From: an uncultured Parabacteroides sp.
GTDB lineage: Bacteria; Bacteroidota; Bacteroidia; Bacteroidales; Tannerellaceae
Direction of reading: 5' to 3'
NCBI GenBank assembly: GCA_944325345.1
Contig: CALUZV010000003.1
Location: 1 to 64,000 of the forward strand
DNA length: 64,000 bases
Under the pieces are notes generated by a model that saw only the letters and a program-made list of their open reading frames with translations, did not search any database and had not been told where the DNA came from. This document shows positions 42,321-51,302 of this stretch, piece after piece. The translations under genes and the position numbers were made by a program. Numbering within the stretch: position 1 is the first letter of the stretch; every line of letters starts with the position of its first letter.

Positions 42321-43700
42321 TCAGGCATCGAGGCGGATGACCTCTGCCTGCATCCCTTCTATCTCCTCTGCTTGGTGGGTGGCGAAAAGGATGGTTTGTC
42401 CACGTTGTTGTTGTAGGGACTTGATTCTCCGGATGATGCGAAGGCGGAGCGCGGCATCCAGCCCCCGGAAAGGTTCGTCCATGAGGAGGAGCGGGGCGGG
42501 ATATGCCAGAGCGCGGGCGAGGGCGACGCGCTGTTGCTGGCCGTAGCTCAGCGACGCGGGAAGTTGCTCGGCTTGGGAGTCTATCTCCATCATCTCGAGG
42601 TATTGGCGGGCAGTGCGCAGCGCTGCATCTTCGGGTAAAAAGGAGGAGAGCGGGAGGGCGACGTTGCGGAGAGCCGAGAGATGGGGCAGCAGTTCGGGTT
42701 CTTGGAAGGTGGCGGCGATGCGCGCCGGACGGTTCTCAATCCGTCCGGTAGTCGGTCGGTAGCTTCCGTCGATAAGCCTCAGGCAAGTCGTCTTCCCGTA
42801 TCCCGAAGGAGCGACGAGGGCGTATGTGCCGCCCGGCTGCAGCGCGAACGAGATGTTCCGGGCGCCGAAACGGTAGCCCGCGTCGAGCAGACGCAGCGGG
42901 GCGGGCGAGGGGGACTCTGCCGTGCCCCCTATATTATATAAGGTATATATATTATATAATGTATAGGAAACTTTTGGATACCATGTCGCGGCGCGCCGGA
43001 TAAGGCGGTCGGAGAGCCAGCCGAGCAATATGGCCATGCCCGTCCAAGCCAGAAGCTGGGGGATGTCGATGAAGGTCTGCGCCCGCTTCATCGCGCCTCC
43101 GATACCTGTCGAGCACTGTGCCAGCACCTCGCCCATGATAATCGCGCGCCATCCGAAACCCATCGCTGTAGCGAGGCCGCTGAAGAGGTACGGGCGGATT
43201 TGGGGGTAGATGACCTGCGACCAGCGGTTGTAAGGACTGAGGTGGAAAAGGCGCGACATTGCAGCGTATTCGGGACGAAGGTGGCAGAAGGCCTGGCGCA
43301 GGTTCTCCGCCAAGATGGGGAACATCGTGAGGAAGGCAATCAGAAGAGGTATGCCCTCCGGGTGGAGGAATATCAGCGCCAGGAGGATGAACGAGATGAC
43401 CGGGACGGAACGCATCCCTGCCAACCATGGCCGGAGCAAAGCTGCCACTGTAGTCGAGCGAGCCATCAGCCAGGCAGCGGCGGTGGCTGCGCAGAAGGAG
43501 AGGAGCAAACCCCAGAGGGCGCGGAGGCAAGTCGCCCCTATCGCCCGGTAGAACTCTCCGGTGGAAAGGATATGCAACATCGAGGCGAAGAGGCGGGGGA
43601 TATCCGGCACAAGTTCAGGTCGCTCCACATGCCAGGCGATACCTTGCCAGCCGAGGAGGAGCAAGGCGATAGACAGGAGCGTGAAGAAGCGTTGCTTCAT
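42321..43700 (-). CDS. ABC importer: permease fused to its ATPase (SsuCB/ThiXZ-like)
   Basis: 459 residues. Residues 1-245 are a BPD_transp_1 permease of the SsuC/TauC type (five or six helices, EAA-like loop near 145-165). A short linker (244-258, YTLYNIYTLYNIGG) leads into an ATPase: Walker A APSGYGKTT (297-305, first Gly replaced by Ala), Q333, signature LSYGQ (384-388, for LSGGQ), Walker B LLLMDEP and switch ATHQ. These halves are normally separate genes. The linker is encoded by an AT-rich stretch (42930-42967). The gene overlaps its substrate-binding protein by 4 bp. Cargo may be a sulfonate, taurine or thiamine-precursor type compound. Confidence 0.88.
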   Translation of the reverse strand: MKQRFFTLLSIALLLLGWQGIAWHVERPELVPDIPRLFASMLHILSTGEFYRAIGATCLRALWGLLLSFCAATAAAWLMARSTTVAALLRPWLAGMRSVPVISFILLALIFLHPEGIPLLIAFLTMFPILAENLRQAFCHLRPEYAAMSRLFHLSPYNRWSQVIYPQIRPYLFSGLATAMGFGWRAIIMGEVLAQCSTGIGGAMKRAQTFIDIPQLLAWTGMAILLGWLSDRLIRRAATWYPKVSYTLYNIYTLYNIGGTAESPSPAPLRLLDAGYRFGARNISFALQPGGTYALVAPSGYGKTTCLRLIDGSYRPTTGRIENRPARIAATFQEPELLPHLSALRNVALPLSSFLPEDAALRTARQYLEMMEIDSQAEQLPASLSYGQQQRVALARALAYPAPLLLMDEPFRGLDAALRLRIIRRIKSLQQQRGQTILFATHQAEEIEGMQAEVIRLDA

Positions 43701-44596
43701 GGGCGGGGAGCGATAAAGGTTGAGTCGGGGAGCTTCCCGCCGATGGCTTGAGGCTCAGTCTGCCAGACCAGTTCGAGGAAAGATGAGATAACAGTAGCTG
43801 CTTCCTGCGCAGTGCGGTAATGGATGCCGCAGCGGTGGACAGACTCCGGAGTCAGCATACCCGGGGCGAAAACACCGGCCTCCTCCAGACGGCGGATAGC
43901 CTCCTCTGGATGCGCATTGGCGAAGATACAGCTTTGGCGGAGGAGCGAGTCGAGGGTTGGGCGGTAAGCGAGGGCAGCAGAGTTGCAGACGATGGCTGTC
44001 TGGGGGAAACCAGGCAGAGTTCCGTGCGGACGGTTTAGGTTGGCTGCTATCTGCAGAGAGCTATCCCTGCGGAGGGCGGCTGAGAGGAAAGGCTCGCTGA
44101 GGACGGCAGTCTCGGCCTTACCCAATAGCAAAGCCTGCAGAACCTCGCCGGCGGAGGCGAAGGTATAGTTGAAGTCCTCCTGCTTGAGGCTGTCTAAGGC
44201 ATGGCGCGCCAGGATGTCTGGAGTCGTCCCACGACCGAAGAGATAGACAGGCGGGTGGATATCTCCCTTGCTGACCAGATACAAAGTACCCCAGAGTGGG
44301 CAGCCCAGCAGGGAGTAGTCTATACCTTTATTATATAAGTTAGCTGCAGAAATCATTGGGAGGACAGCCATGTCCGCTTCGTGCTTGACGAGGAGAGCCT
44401 GCATCTGTTCGGGCGTATCTACCCATTCGATGCGGCACGTGTCTTTGCCGATGACAGGAACTTCATCGCCCATCCAGTCGGCGAAGGCGAGGGCAGACGG
44501 TCCGCGCAAGACAGCCACGCGGAAAGCATTCGTATCCCCGCTATGCGAGGCGCATGAAAAGAGGGTGAATATGAGGAGGAAAGTGAGATATTTCAT
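43697..44596 (-). CDS. ABC substrate-binding lipoprotein (NMT1/SsuA-like)
   Basis: 299 residues, lipobox LFSC (C15). The body follows the two-lobe solute-binder pattern (RVAVLRGPSALAFADWMG ... DMAVLPMISAANLYNKG ... ETAVLSEPFLSAALRR), as in NMT1/THI5 and alkanesulfonate binding proteins. It hands its ligand to the fused permease-ATPase, whose start overlaps its stop by 4 bp. No clear -7 box was found, but a perfect 10-bp palindrome lies 23-46 bp upstream of the start and may be an operator. Confidence 0.85.
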   Translation of the reverse strand: MKYLTFLLIFTLFSCASHSGDTNAFRVAVLRGPSALAFADWMGDEVPVIGKDTCRIEWVDTPEQMQALLVKHEADMAVLPMISAANLYNKGIDYSLLGCPLWGTLYLVSKGDIHPPVYLFGRGTTPDILARHALDSLKQEDFNYTFASAGEVLQALLLGKAETAVLSEPFLSAALRRDSSLQIAANLNRPHGTLPGFPQTAIVCNSAALAYRPTLDSLLRQSCIFANAHPEEAIRRLEEAGVFAPGMLTPESVHRCGIHYRTAQEAATVISSFLELVWQTEPQAIGGKLPDSTFIAPRP

Positions 44597-44618
44597 AGGA
44601 CTTATCTATTTATAAATT

Positions 44619-44642
44619 AAAGGTTGTCTCACGACAACCTTT
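44619..44642. promoter_or_regulatory. Perfect palindrome AAAGGTTGTC-TCAC-GACAACCTTT
   Basis: A 10-bp inverted repeat with a 4-bp centre, 23 bp upstream of the substrate-binding protein start. No T run follows on either strand, so an operator or riboregulatory hairpin is more likely than a terminator. Confidence 0.5.
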
Positions 44643-44884
44643 AACCGGACTTTGTTAACCTTAAATCTAATACTATTATGAAAAAACCACAGTGCAAATA
44701 TATGAACTTCCTGAATGCCTGCAAAGTATTTGAAGAAAAGAGTGGAGATAAATAATGTTAATATCTTTTCTCTCCTTGCTAGGCTTTTGTCCGGCAGAAG
44801 CCAGCCTTTCCTTTTTTATAATCCTTCTCCTATTAATAAATAATAAAAATATATTGAGTGTTGGCATTTGAACAATATTGTTCT
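44643..44884. other. AT-rich gap with a terminator-like hairpin
   Basis: No gene is supported here. A hairpin GGCTTTTG-TCCGG-CAGAAGCC at 44782-44802, followed nine bases later by six T, resembles a rightward terminator, hinting at a short transcript from the palindrome region. No TAnnTTTG box for such a transcript was found. Confidence 0.4.
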
Positions 44885-44892
44885 TATTTTTG
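44885..44892 (+). promoter_or_regulatory. -7 box for the gene at 44937
   Basis: TATTTTTG, 45 bp before the start. Confidence 0.6.
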
Positions 44893-44936
44893 TCTCAAAT
44901 AAAAAACAACAAGAATATAAATAAAAGAATAAAGCA

Positions 44937-45374
44937 ATGATTAATTCAAAATTCAAAACAGTATTTGGTCGCTGGAGCGATGAGAACAAACAAAAAGTGA
45001 TTGAAGCTATCGGTGATGATGAAATGAAGTCGATTGTAACTTATGACAAACCTCGTGCTTTTGAACTTTTCAAAGAAAGATTGAATGAGGAATATTTCAA
45101 CGAGGCTTTCGCTGTTTATTACAAGCCCATTCGTGAAGCGTTGGATGCGAAAAAGGCAAACGTAAAGAAACGTGCTCCGAAAGTTTCTCCCAGCCGTGTA
45201 GCAGAAATTGATAATGCAATCAAAACATTGCAAGAGCAAATCGCCCGTTTGCAGATTGAACGCACGAAAGCCGTTGATGCTGAGAAGATGAAGGCTGTCA
45301 ATGAAGTTATGAAGATGATTGAGAAATTCTCTCCCGAACAGCGCGCTTCTCTCATGGAATCTTTGAATGCATAA
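44937..45374 (+). CDS. Conserved helical protein, unknown function
   Basis: 145 residues, no signal peptide. The N-terminal half (1-70) is a compact charged helical region (FKTVFGRWSDENKQKVIEAIG). Then comes a basic segment (KKRAPKVSPSRVAE) and a heptad-patterned coiled coil (about 88-130, AEIDNAIKTLQEQIARLQIER). No known domain recognised. AT-rich, with its own promoter (44885) and a strong terminator (45407), so it is a monocistronic unit next to ftsY. Confidence 0.7.
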   Translation: MINSKFKTVFGRWSDENKQKVIEAIGDDEMKSIVTYDKPRAFELFKERLNEEYFNEAFAVYYKPIREALDAKKANVKKRAPKVSPSRVAEIDNAIKTLQEQIARLQIERTKAVDAEKMKAVNEVMKMIEKFSPEQRASLMESLNA

Positions 45375-45406
45375 TCACAAGGTATTTGCGATAGCGTAAT
45401 TTGATA

Positions 45407-45463
45407 GAGCAGGCTGATATGTTTTCCTATGCTGTCATAGAAAAATGTATCTGCCTGTTTTTG
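45407..45463 (+). terminator. Intrinsic terminator with a long two-part stem
   Basis: CAGGC pairs with GCCTG and an inner TTTTC-TATG pairs with CATAGAAAA; a T-rich run follows. It closes the gene at 44937. Confidence 0.8.
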
Positions 45464-45556
45464 TTTTGTCTCCTTTGACCGGGGAGGGAAAGGGGCATTT
45501 CTGCCGGAAAATGTAATTTGTGAGAGCCTATCGCTCGCCATCTCAAAATAAGTTGC

Positions 45557-45564
45557 TACTTTTG
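45557..45564 (+). promoter_or_regulatory. -7 box for ftsY
   Basis: TACTTTTG, giving a leader of about 65 bases to the start at 45637. Confidence 0.65.
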
Positions 45565-45636
45565 TGGATGCGAATCGCCGGATATGGAGATTTCTTAGAA
45601 CGGAAAGTATTGATAATAAATCGAAAGGATTAAAAT

Positions 45637-46590
45637 ATGGGTATTTTTAGCTTTTTCAGCAAAGACAAAAAAGAGAACCTGGACAAAGGATTGTCCAAAA
45701 CCAAAGAAAATGTATTCAGCAAAATCACCCGTGCCATAGCCGGTAAGAGCAAAGTGGACGACGAAGTGCTTGACAATCTGGAAGAAGTCTTGATCACTTC
45801 GGACGTGGGTGTCGAGACAACGCTGAAAATTATCGACCGCATCGAGAAACGGGTGGCAAGAGATAAATATGTAACGACTTCGGAACTCACGAACCTCCTC
45901 CGCGATGAAATCGCCAGCCTGCTCACGGAAAACAACACGGTGGATGGCGATGGCTTCACACTCCCGGAAGACAAGAAGCCGTATGTTATTATGGTGGTGG
46001 GTGTGAACGGTGTAGGTAAGACGACTACGATTGGAAAATTGGCTTACCAGTTCAAAAAGGCCGGCAAGAGTGTTTACCTCGGTGCCGCCGATACTTTCCG
46101 TGCCGCCGCTGTGGAGCAGTTGGTTATCTGGAGCGAACGCGTAGGCGTGCCTATCGTGAAGCAAAAGATGGGTTCCGACCCGGCTTCGGTGGCTTTCGAT
46201 ACGCTGAGTTCGGCAAAGGCTAACGGTGCGGATGTGGTTATCATCGATACGGCCGGGCGTCTGCACAACAAAATCAACTTGATGAACGAGTTGACAAAGA
46301 TTAAGAATGTCATGAAGAAGGTGATACCGGATGCGCCCCACGAGATTCTGCTCGTCCTCGATGGCTCCACCGGCCAAAATGCTTTCGAGCAGGCTAAACA
46401 GTTCACGGCGGCTACGGAAGTGAATGCGTTGGCGGTTACGAAGCTCGACGGAACGGCCAAAGGTGGCGTGGTTATTGGCATCTCCGACCAATTCCGTATT
46501 CCCGTAAAATATATTGGCTTAGGCGAAGGCATAGAAGATTTGCAGGTATTTCGCAAGCGGGAGTTCGTCAATTCCTTGTTTGGAGAATAA
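45637..46590 (+). CDS. ftsY: Signal recognition particle receptor FtsY
   Basis: 317 residues, a minimal FtsY without the long acidic A domain of E. coli. The N domain (about 20-105) is followed by the NG GTPase: P-loop GVNGVGKTT (122-130), DTFRAAAVEQL, DTAGRLHNK, and the G4 motif TKLDGTAKGG. It docks SRP-ribosome complexes at the membrane for co-translational export. A 41-bp palindrome array begins right after the stop, before rimO. Confidence 0.96.
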   Translation: MGIFSFFSKDKKENLDKGLSKTKENVFSKITRAIAGKSKVDDEVLDNLEEVLITSDVGVETTLKIIDRIEKRVARDKYVTTSELTNLLRDEIASLLTENNTVDGDGFTLPEDKKPYVIMVVGVNGVGKTTTIGKLAYQFKKAGKSVYLGAADTFRAAAVEQLVIWSERVGVPIVKQKMGSDPASVAFDTLSSAKANGADVVIIDTAGRLHNKINLMNELTKIKNVMKKVIPDAPHEILLVLDGSTGQNAFEQAKQFTAATEVNALAVTKLDGTAKGGVVIGISDQFRIPVKYIGLGEGIEDLQVFRKREFVNSLFGE

Positions 46591-46591
46591 T

Positions 46592-46797
46592 TTTCATCCT
46601 TTCGTAAGGTTACGAAAGCTTCAAAAATCATTTTTGGACGTGTCGTAACCTTACGAAACCTCTAAAAGTCATTTTTTATCCTTTCGTAGGCTTACGAAAG
46701 CTCCAAAAATCATTTTTCGGCCTTTCGTAACGTTACGAAACCTCTAAAAATCATTTTTGGACGATTCGTAACGTTACGAAAGCCCCTAAAGCCAAAA
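46592..46797. repeat. 41-bp tandem palindrome array I
   Basis: CGTAA-type palindromes have their core C at 46603, 46644, 46685, 46726 and 46767, an exact 41-bp step. Centres differ (CGTAAGGTTACG, CGTAACCTTACG, CGTAGGCTTACG, CGTAACGTTACG) while most arm pairing is kept. Between them are AAAATCATTTTT elements, themselves near-palindromic. It fills the whole ftsY-rimO gap. Confidence 0.9.
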
Positions 46798-46814
46798 AGA
46801 ATTCAAAAGGAAAC

Positions 46815-48119
46815 ATGCGTAAAAACAAAGTTGATATTATAACGTTGGGTTGCTCTAAAAATCTGGTGGATTCGGAGCAATTGATGAAGCAATTCGCTGC
46901 GAATGGTTACAAAGTGGAGCACGACCCGCATACGGTAAATGGCGAAATCGTGGTAGTCAATACTTGCGGTTTCATCGGTGATGCCCAGGAAGAATCCATC
47001 GAAATGATTTTGGAGTTGGGCGAAGCCAAAAAGAAAGGGAAAATCGGCAAGCTTTTTGTGATGGGATGCCTCTCGGAAAGATTTATGAATGATTTGGTGC
47101 AAGAACTTCCCGAGGTGGATAAATTCTATGGTAAGTTTAATTGGAAAGAATTGATTTCAGATTTAGGGAAAGCGTACCATACCGAATTGGCCCACGAACG
47201 AATCCTGACGACGCCGCGCCATTATGCATATTTGAAAATAGGTGAGGGATGTAATCGTACGTGTTCCTATTGCTCGATTCCCATCATTACCGGAGCTTAC
47301 CAATCGCGCCCGATGGACGAATTGGAGCGTGAGGTCCGTTCGTTGGTCGGACAAGGGGTGAAAGAATTCCAATTTATCGCGCAAGACTTGACTTACTATG
47401 GCATGGATTTGTATCGGGAGATGAAATTGCCCGAGCTGGTTGAACGCATTTCCGATATTCCGGGGGTGGAATGGATACGCCTCCATTACGGTTATCCGAC
47501 TCATTTCCCGATGGAACTCCTGCGGGTAATGCGTGAACGCGAAAACGTTTGTCGATACATGGACATCGCATTGCAGCACATCAGCGATAAGATGCTGAAG
47601 TTGATGCGGCGGAATATTACGAAAGCGCAGACATACGAACTGCTTGAGCGGATGCGTGAAGAAGTCCCTGGTATCCATTTGCGTACAACACTGATGGTTG
47701 GCCACCCGGGAGAGACGGAGGAAGACTTCGCAGAACTGTTGGAGTTTGTCCGCCAAGCTCGTTTTGAACGGATGGGGGCATTTGCTTATAGCCATGAAGA
47801 AGGGACGTATGCCTATAAACATTATCAAGACGATATCCCCGACGAAGTAAAGCAAGAACGGCTGGATGCCTTGATGCGCATCCAAGAACGCATCTCTGTC
47901 GAGGTGAATGAGCAGAAGATAGGGCAGACGTTCCGGGTGATACTTGACCGTGAGGAAGATGACTTCTACGTGGGCAGGACAGAGTTTGATTCGCCGGAAG
48001 TCGATCCGGAAGTTCTGATAGACAAGCAGGATGCAGACCTTAGAATAGGCGAGTTCTATTCTGTGCGGATAGACGATGCGCAACCATTTGAATTGTATGG
48101 CAAGGTAATAAGAAAATGA
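46815..48119 (+). CDS. rimO: Ribosomal protein S12 methylthiotransferase RimO
   Basis: 434 residues. The N-terminal UPF0004 domain binds the auxiliary Fe-S cluster through C13, C51 and C85. The radical SAM cluster motif CNRTCSYC is C146/C150/C153. A TRAM domain closes the protein (about 368-434). It methylthiolates the conserved Asp of ribosomal protein S12. Start is fixed by the MRKNKVDIITLGCSKN beginning typical of RimO. The stop overlaps the next gene's start by 4 bp. Confidence 0.95.
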   Translation: MRKNKVDIITLGCSKNLVDSEQLMKQFAANGYKVEHDPHTVNGEIVVVNTCGFIGDAQEESIEMILELGEAKKKGKIGKLFVMGCLSERFMNDLVQELPEVDKFYGKFNWKELISDLGKAYHTELAHERILTTPRHYAYLKIGEGCNRTCSYCSIPIITGAYQSRPMDELEREVRSLVGQGVKEFQFIAQDLTYYGMDLYREMKLPELVERISDIPGVEWIRLHYGYPTHFPMELLRVMRERENVCRYMDIALQHISDKMLKLMRRNITKAQTYELLERMREEVPGIHLRTTLMVGHPGETEEDFAELLEFVRQARFERMGAFAYSHEEGTYAYKHYQDDIPDEVKQERLDALMRIQERISVEVNEQKIGQTFRVILDREEDDFYVGRTEFDSPEVDPEVLIDKQDADLRIGEFYSVRIDDAQPFELYGKVIRK

Positions 48120-49282
48120 AACATAAAGAATTGGTTTCAGAATTGGCTGGGCGCACGGGGTGGGCGTTGGACGATGTCGGAGGAATATTGTCGGCGTTGG
48201 CACTTGAAATAGGCACGCGTTTAGTCGATAATAAGGTCGTTTGCTTTCCCGGATTGGGACAATTTGAAGCGGAAAAGGAGCTGGAGCATATATCCGTCGA
48301 TGCAAACGGCAAGCGTTACCTTATTCCTCCAAAGCTCAAACCCATTTTCAATCCGGTAGAAAAAGATAAGGGAGAAGGAGATGTCCTGACAATAAAGGAA
48401 CTGGCGACGGCTGTGGCTGTGCATACAGGTAAAAATAAGGATAGTGCGGAACAATTTCTGCAAGCTTTTTCTGCATTAGTGGCCGAAGCCATTCGTCTGG
48501 GGCAAGAAGTAGAAGTGAAAGGGTTGGGGACATTTAAACCTGCTTCTCCCGAAGGAAAGCTATGTTTTATACCTGCTAAAGAGCTGGAATCTGCCGTAAA
48601 TAAACCATTTTCTTTTTTCGAAATAACCGAATTGAACGAAGGAGTCCATTTCCCAGACTTGGAAGAAACTGTCCAAGAGGTTTCCGAACCCGCCCCAGAA
48701 GTTTCAGAGGCGCCTGATGAAATTCAAGAGGAAAAGATGGAACCCCAAGTGATACCCGCTGAAAAAGAGGAAAGTTTTCCTACAACTCCTGCGCCTTTAG
48801 CAGAAGAAAAGGAAAGCGAAAGCCCGCGCCGATATCCTTGGTGGGGCGTAGCATTACTTTTGTTGGTGGTTTTGGGTGTCGGCTTGTATGGGATTTTTTC
48901 TTTAGAGGAAAAGGATACGAAAGCTGTTTTGCTAACGGCTCGGGATACGATAAGTGTCGATGCGGATACAGTTTTGGTGGAAACACCTGACACATTGGAG
49001 ATAAAAGCTGTTGAACCTGAGCCACCGAAGGAAATAGGAAAAGATACGATTGCGCCGGGAGACATGCTGACGACTATTGCTCTGAAATATTATGGGCATA
49101 AGATTTTTTGGGTTTACCTCTTCGATTATAATAAAGGAATCGTGAAGGACCCCAACAATATTCCCATCGGGACAGAGATACGAATCCCGGCTCGCGAGCT
49201 ATATGGCATCGACCCTCATAAGGCCGAGTCTCGTGAAGAAGCGGCTCGCCTCCAAACAGAGATTCTTACAAAAAATAAGTAA
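48116..49282 (+). CDS. HU-HU-TM-LysM protein linking DNA-binding and cell-wall modules
   Basis: 388 residues with an unusual order: two HU/IHF-like DNA-binding domains (about 1-80 and 91-165), a Glu/Pro-rich linker (180-235), one membrane helix (241-263), a Thr/Glu-rich stretch and a LysM domain (about 311-360; PGDMLTTIALKYYGHKIFWVYLF). The positive-inside rule (SPRRYPWW before the helix) places the HU part in the cytosol and LysM outside, where it would bind peptidoglycan. Similar proteins are annotated only as HU-family in Bacteroides. Translationally coupled to rimO by a 4-bp overlap. Confidence 0.85.
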   Translation: MKHKELVSELAGRTGWALDDVGGILSALALEIGTRLVDNKVVCFPGLGQFEAEKELEHISVDANGKRYLIPPKLKPIFNPVEKDKGEGDVLTIKELATAVAVHTGKNKDSAEQFLQAFSALVAEAIRLGQEVEVKGLGTFKPASPEGKLCFIPAKELESAVNKPFSFFEITELNEGVHFPDLEETVQEVSEPAPEVSEAPDEIQEEKMEPQVIPAEKEESFPTTPAPLAEEKESESPRRYPWWGVALLLLVVLGVGLYGIFSLEEKDTKAVLLTARDTISVDADTVLVETPDTLEIKAVEPEPPKEIGKDTIAPGDMLTTIALKYYGHKIFWVYLFDYNKGIVKDPNNIPIGTEIRIPARELYGIDPHKAESREEAARLQTEILTKNK

Positions 49283-49374
49283 ACCGCTCCCTTTTTAGGA
49301 TAAGATAAAGAAAAGAGCGGCGGAGGTTAGTATTATTTAACGGCAAAAGTAAGATATACGGATTTAACATAGTC

Positions 49375-49382
49375 TAATTTTG
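49375..49382 (+). promoter_or_regulatory. -7 box for the bat operon
   Basis: TAATTTTG, 41 bp before the moxR start; no other box was seen before the PAP2 gene, so it may drive all nine genes. Confidence 0.7.
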
Positions 49383-49423
49383 CGGGAAAGAAAAAAATAA
49401 ATCAGATAAAAATACAAACATCT

Positions 49424-50419
49424 ATGAGTCAGACAGTAGATATTCGTGAGTTGAACGAGCGGATTGAAAGTAAAAGCTCCTTCGTGAACATGATCACGAT
49501 GGGTATGGATAAAGTGATTGTTGGACAGAAACATTTGGTTGAATCATTGCTGATAGGTTTGCTCTCAGACGGACATATTTTGCTGGAAGGTGTTCCGGGT
49601 CTGGCAAAGACGTTGGCGATAAAGACGCTGGCTTCATTGATTGATGCGAAATACAGCCGTATCCAGTTTACGCCGGACTTGTTGCCGGCCGACGTAATTG
49701 GTACGATGATTTATAGTCAAAAGAGCGAAGAATTCCAGGTAAAGCAGGGACCGATCTTCGCTAATTTTGTTTTGGCAGATGAAATTAACCGTGCTCCGGC
49801 TAAAGTTCAGAGTGCTTTGCTTGAAGCTATGCAGGAACGCCAGGTAACTATCAGCGAACATACGTATAAATTACCTGAGCCTTTCTTGGTGATGGCTACG
49901 CAAAACCCGATAGAACAAGAAGGAACATACCCTCTGCCTGAGGCCCAAGTGGACCGTTTCATGTTAAAAGTCATCATTTCTTATCCGAAGAAGGAAGAGG
50001 AGAAGCAGATTATTCGCCAGAATATCTCTGGAGAAAAAGTCCAAATTCAACCGATTCTGACGAAAGAAGATATTATAGAAGCCCGCAAGATTGTACGAGA
50101 AGTCTATATAGACGAGAAGATTGAACGCTATATAGTTGATATAGTATTCGCTACTCGCTTCCCGCAAGAGCATGGACTTCCGAACTTGGCGAATATGATA
50201 TCTTTTGGTTGCTCGCCTCGTGCTTCTATCAATTTGGCGTTGGCAGCCCGTGCTTACGCATTCATTAAGCGCCGTGGTTTTGTGATTCCGGAGGATATCC
50301 GAGCTGTTTGCCACGATGTTTTGCGTCATCGTATCGGCTTGAGTTATGAGGCAGAAGCCAACAATCTGACCACGGAAGAGGTGATTAGCGAAATCTTGAA
50401 CAAAGTAGAAGTTCCTTAA
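49424..50419 (+). CDS. MoxR-family AAA+ ATPase
   Basis: 331 residues. Walker A GVPGLAKT (56-63), Walker B VLADEINRAP (about 118-127), sensor-1 ATQNP, and a C-terminal lid. MoxR ATPases act as chaperones for VWA-domain partners, here most likely BatA/BatB encoded in the same operon. It is the first gene of the bat cluster; DUF58 follows 12 bp later. Confidence 0.94.
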   Translation: MSQTVDIRELNERIESKSSFVNMITMGMDKVIVGQKHLVESLLIGLLSDGHILLEGVPGLAKTLAIKTLASLIDAKYSRIQFTPDLLPADVIGTMIYSQKSEEFQVKQGPIFANFVLADEINRAPAKVQSALLEAMQERQVTISEHTYKLPEPFLVMATQNPIEQEGTYPLPEAQVDRFMLKVIISYPKKEEEKQIIRQNISGEKVQIQPILTKEDIIEARKIVREVYIDEKIERYIVDIVFATRFPQEHGLPNLANMISFGCSPRASINLALAARAYAFIKRRGFVIPEDIRAVCHDVLRHRIGLSYEAEANNLTTEEVISEILNKVEVP

Positions 50420-50431
50420 ACCCTACGATAA

Positions 50432-51301
50432 ATGGAAACAAGCGAACTCTTAAAGAAAGTACGCAGGATTGAAATAAAGACCCGTGGACTTTCGCGCAAT
50501 ATCTTTGCAGGGCAATATCACTCGGCTTTTAAGGGGCGTGGTATGGCGTTTAGCGAAGTGCGCGAATACCAATATGGCGATGATATCCGTGATATTGATT
50601 GGAATGTTACGGCGCGTTATGTACGTCCATATATCAAGGTATTCGAGGAGGAACGCGAGTTGACGGTGATGTTACTCATCGATGTATCGGGAAGCCGGGA
50701 CTTTGGTACAGCTAACGTAATGAAAAAAGAAGTCATTACGGAGATTGCCGCTACATTAGCTTTCTCGGCTATCCAAAATAACGATAAGATAGGTGTCATC
50801 TTTTTCTCGGACAAGGTGGAGAAATTTATTCCGCCTCAGAAAGGAAAGAAGCATATATTGTATATAATCCGCGAGTTAATTGATTTTCATCCGGAAGACA
50901 AACAGACAGATATAGCTCAGGTATTAAAGTATTTGACCAATGCTATCAAGAAGCGTTGTACGGCTTTTCTGATTTCTGACTTCATCAATAAAGGCGGTTT
51001 TAAAGATGCTTTGACCGTGGCGAACCGAAAGCACGATATGGTTGCTATCCAGGTTTACGACCAGCGAGAAACAGAATTGCCTCCTGTCGGTCTGATGAAA
51101 ATCAAAGATGCGGAGACCGGACGCGAGCAATGGATTGATAGTTCTTCAGTGCGTGTCCGCGAGGCTTATCGTGATTGGTGGTTGAAACGCCAAGCTCAAA
51201 TGGACGATACATTCAAGAAGTGTCATGTCGATTCGGTTTCCATCCGCACGGAAGATGATTATGTAAAGTCATTGATGACCTTGTTTGATAAACGAAATTA
51301 A
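50432..51301 (+). CDS. DUF58 (VWA-like) protein of the bat operon
   Basis: 289 residues. The DUF58 core begins with GQYHSAFKGRGMAFSEVREYQYGDDIRDIDW (signature) and continues into a VWA-like fold with the metal-site pattern DVSGSRDFG. It lacks membrane helices. MoxR-DUF58-BatA is a conserved gene order; DUF58 is thought to work with the MoxR ATPase. Next gene starts 1 bp after the stop. Confidence 0.92.
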   Translation: METSELLKKVRRIEIKTRGLSRNIFAGQYHSAFKGRGMAFSEVREYQYGDDIRDIDWNVTARYVRPYIKVFEEERELTVMLLIDVSGSRDFGTANVMKKEVITEIAATLAFSAIQNNDKIGVIFFSDKVEKFIPPQKGKKHILYIIRELIDFHPEDKQTDIAQVLKYLTNAIKKRCTAFLISDFINKGGFKDALTVANRKHDMVAIQVYDQRETELPPVGLMKIKDAETGREQWIDSSSVRVREAYRDWWLKRQAQMDDTFKKCHVDSVSIRTEDDYVKSLMTLFDKRN

Positions 51302-51302
51302 A

